DNA from: Pseudomonadota bacterium
Lineage (GTDB): Bacteria > Pseudomonadota > Gammaproteobacteria > Burkholderiales > Burkholderiaceae
DNA: 6,973 nt
Assembly (NCBI GenBank): GCA_021783435.1
Contig: JAJXUC010000184.1
Span: 1-6,973, forward strand
Direction of reading: 5' to 3'
The stretch's first letter is position 1, and each line of letters starts with the position of its first letter. The notes beneath the pieces were generated by a model that saw nothing but the letters and a program-made list of their open reading frames with translations, did no database searches and was not told the origin of the DNA. Shown here piece after piece: positions 6,415-6,973 of this stretch. The position numbers were made by a program, and so were the translations under genes.

Positions 6415-6431
6415 CACGCATTCCAGGCGTG
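6415..6431. repeat. Inverted repeat CACGC-N7-GCGTG upstream of the candidate promoter
   Basis: Five-base arms CACGC (6415-6419) and GCGTG (6427-6431) overlap the place where the -35 element of the 5754-6362 gene should be. It could be an operator, but arms this short have little weight on their own. Confidence 0.22.
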
Positions 6432-6457
6432 AGGGGTGTGATTTCGCAACAATCTGT

Positions 6458-6496
6458 GAGCGCTCGCAAGCACATGCCGCCACGCGCGCTGGCATG
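6458..6496. repeat. Palindrome and inverted repeat between the two chalcone-like genes
   Basis: An eight-base palindrome GAGCGCTC (6458-6465) is followed by arms CATGCC (6473-6478) and GGCATG (6491-6496) around a GC-rich loop. A further five-base-stem hairpin lies at 6530-6544 (GCCCG-GAGCG-CGGGC), about 20 bases after the stop of the upstream gene. The 6363-6564 gap (202 bases) shows no gene. These dyads may mark the end of the upstream transcript or a regulator site. Confidence 0.25.
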
Positions 6497-6564
6497 CGTC
6501 GAGCCAATTCACATCTTGCGCCGCGTCAGGCCCGGAGCGCGGGCGGCAGGCGCGGCAACCGGGC

Positions 6565-6973
6565 TCAGTTGCTCTGCGCTGTATCCCCGAGGAGGGCGCC
6601 CTTAAGCCGGGCGTCGGCGGGATCCTTGCCCAGCCAGATCTTGAGCAAGGCGTTGAAAAAGTCAGGCTCGGCGTAGGGCGCATCGGCGGGCGCGCCGTCA
6701 ATGTCGATGGTCGTGCCCTGTCCGGGAACAAAGCGCAGGCTTACCGTCTCGCCGGTCTTGAGGCTGCGCTTTCGGGCGAACAGTCCGCCAAGTCGGGCCA
6801 TCGCCGGAATCAATCCCGAGAATTCCTGCGCCGAGACATTGTTCTCAATCCCCTCGGTGAGCTTGTCACCCAGTTCCTTGCCGCTGACATTGCGCAGCAT
6901 GACCAGATGCATTTCCTTGGGGCCGGGCATGTCCAGCGCAGCCTTCGCACTGCCGGTCTTGCTGGGCAGGTAC
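6565..6973 (-). CDS. Chalcone isomerase-like protein, 5' end beyond right edge
   Basis: The minus strand is open from the right edge to the TGA at 6567-6565, giving the last 135 residues; the start and signal peptide lie outside. The visible part follows the Chalcone_3-type pattern closely: YLPSKTGSAKAALDMPGPKE, HLVMLRNVSGKELGDKLTEG, the conserved GETVSLRFVPGQGTTIDIDG, and EPDFFNALLKIWLGKDPADA with the FFNALLKIWLG signature before the C-terminal KGALLG. An ATG at 6930 is internal, since the frame before it still encodes family sequence. Related proteins are exported and often about 180-200 residues, so some 50 residues are probably missing. Function is unknown; plant chalcone isomerase activity should not be assumed. 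It lies upstream of and in the same direction as a diverged paralogue. Confidence 0.9.
   Translation of the reverse strand, partial: YLPSKTGSAKAALDMPGPKEMHLVMLRNVSGKELGDKLTEGIENNVSAQEFSGLIPAMARLGGLFARKRSLKTGETVSLRFVPGQGTTIDIDGAPADAPYAEPDFFNALLKIWLGKDPADARLKGALLGDTAQSN

Overview
The window is GC-rich chromosomal DNA that looks like a betaproteobacterium, most likely order Burkholderiales. This rests on G/C-biased third codon positions, strong matches to family-typical proteins, and the arrangement mltA / 'site-specific recombinase' family gene / apaG divergent from rpe-gph, which I recall as typical of that order (memory, not a database check). Nearly all of it is coding. I see no tRNA, rRNA, CRISPR array, insertion sequence or phage gene.

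Layout. Minus strand, left part (transcribed right to left from about 4195): apaG (4179-3802), a large membrane protein of the Gcr/COG4389 'site-specific recombinase' family (3787-1658), the lytic transglycosylase gene mltA (1661-423, overlapping the previous stop by 4 bases), then after 115 bases a proline-rich lipoprotein gene (307 to beyond base 1) that runs off the left edge. Plus strand, centre: rpe (4245-4943) and gph (4940-5647), overlapping by 4 bases. The 65 bases between apaG and rpe hold two mirror-image TACAAT boxes, a probable pair of divergent promoters that would give almost leaderless mRNAs. Right part, minus strand: two related exported chalcone-isomerase-like proteins (6362-5754, complete; 6973-6565, cut by the right edge). 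They converge on gph across 106 bases that contain several hairpins.

Function. Rpe and Gph form a sugar-phosphate pair: pentose-phosphate/Calvin-cycle epimerase plus removal of 2-phosphoglycolate. The apaG to lipoprotein run has a cell-envelope flavour: a murein lytic transglycosylase lipoprotein, an uncharacterised polytopic membrane protein and a second lipoprotein. The two chalcone-isomerase-like proteins are secreted, of unknown function, and probably old paralogues.

Most of the window is conserved core genome and I found no convincing new multi-gene system. The points most worth a second look are the polytopic membrane protein that conventionally carries a recombinase name, the symmetric near-leaderless promoter pair, and the divergent chalcone-isomerase-like copy with a CxxC tail.
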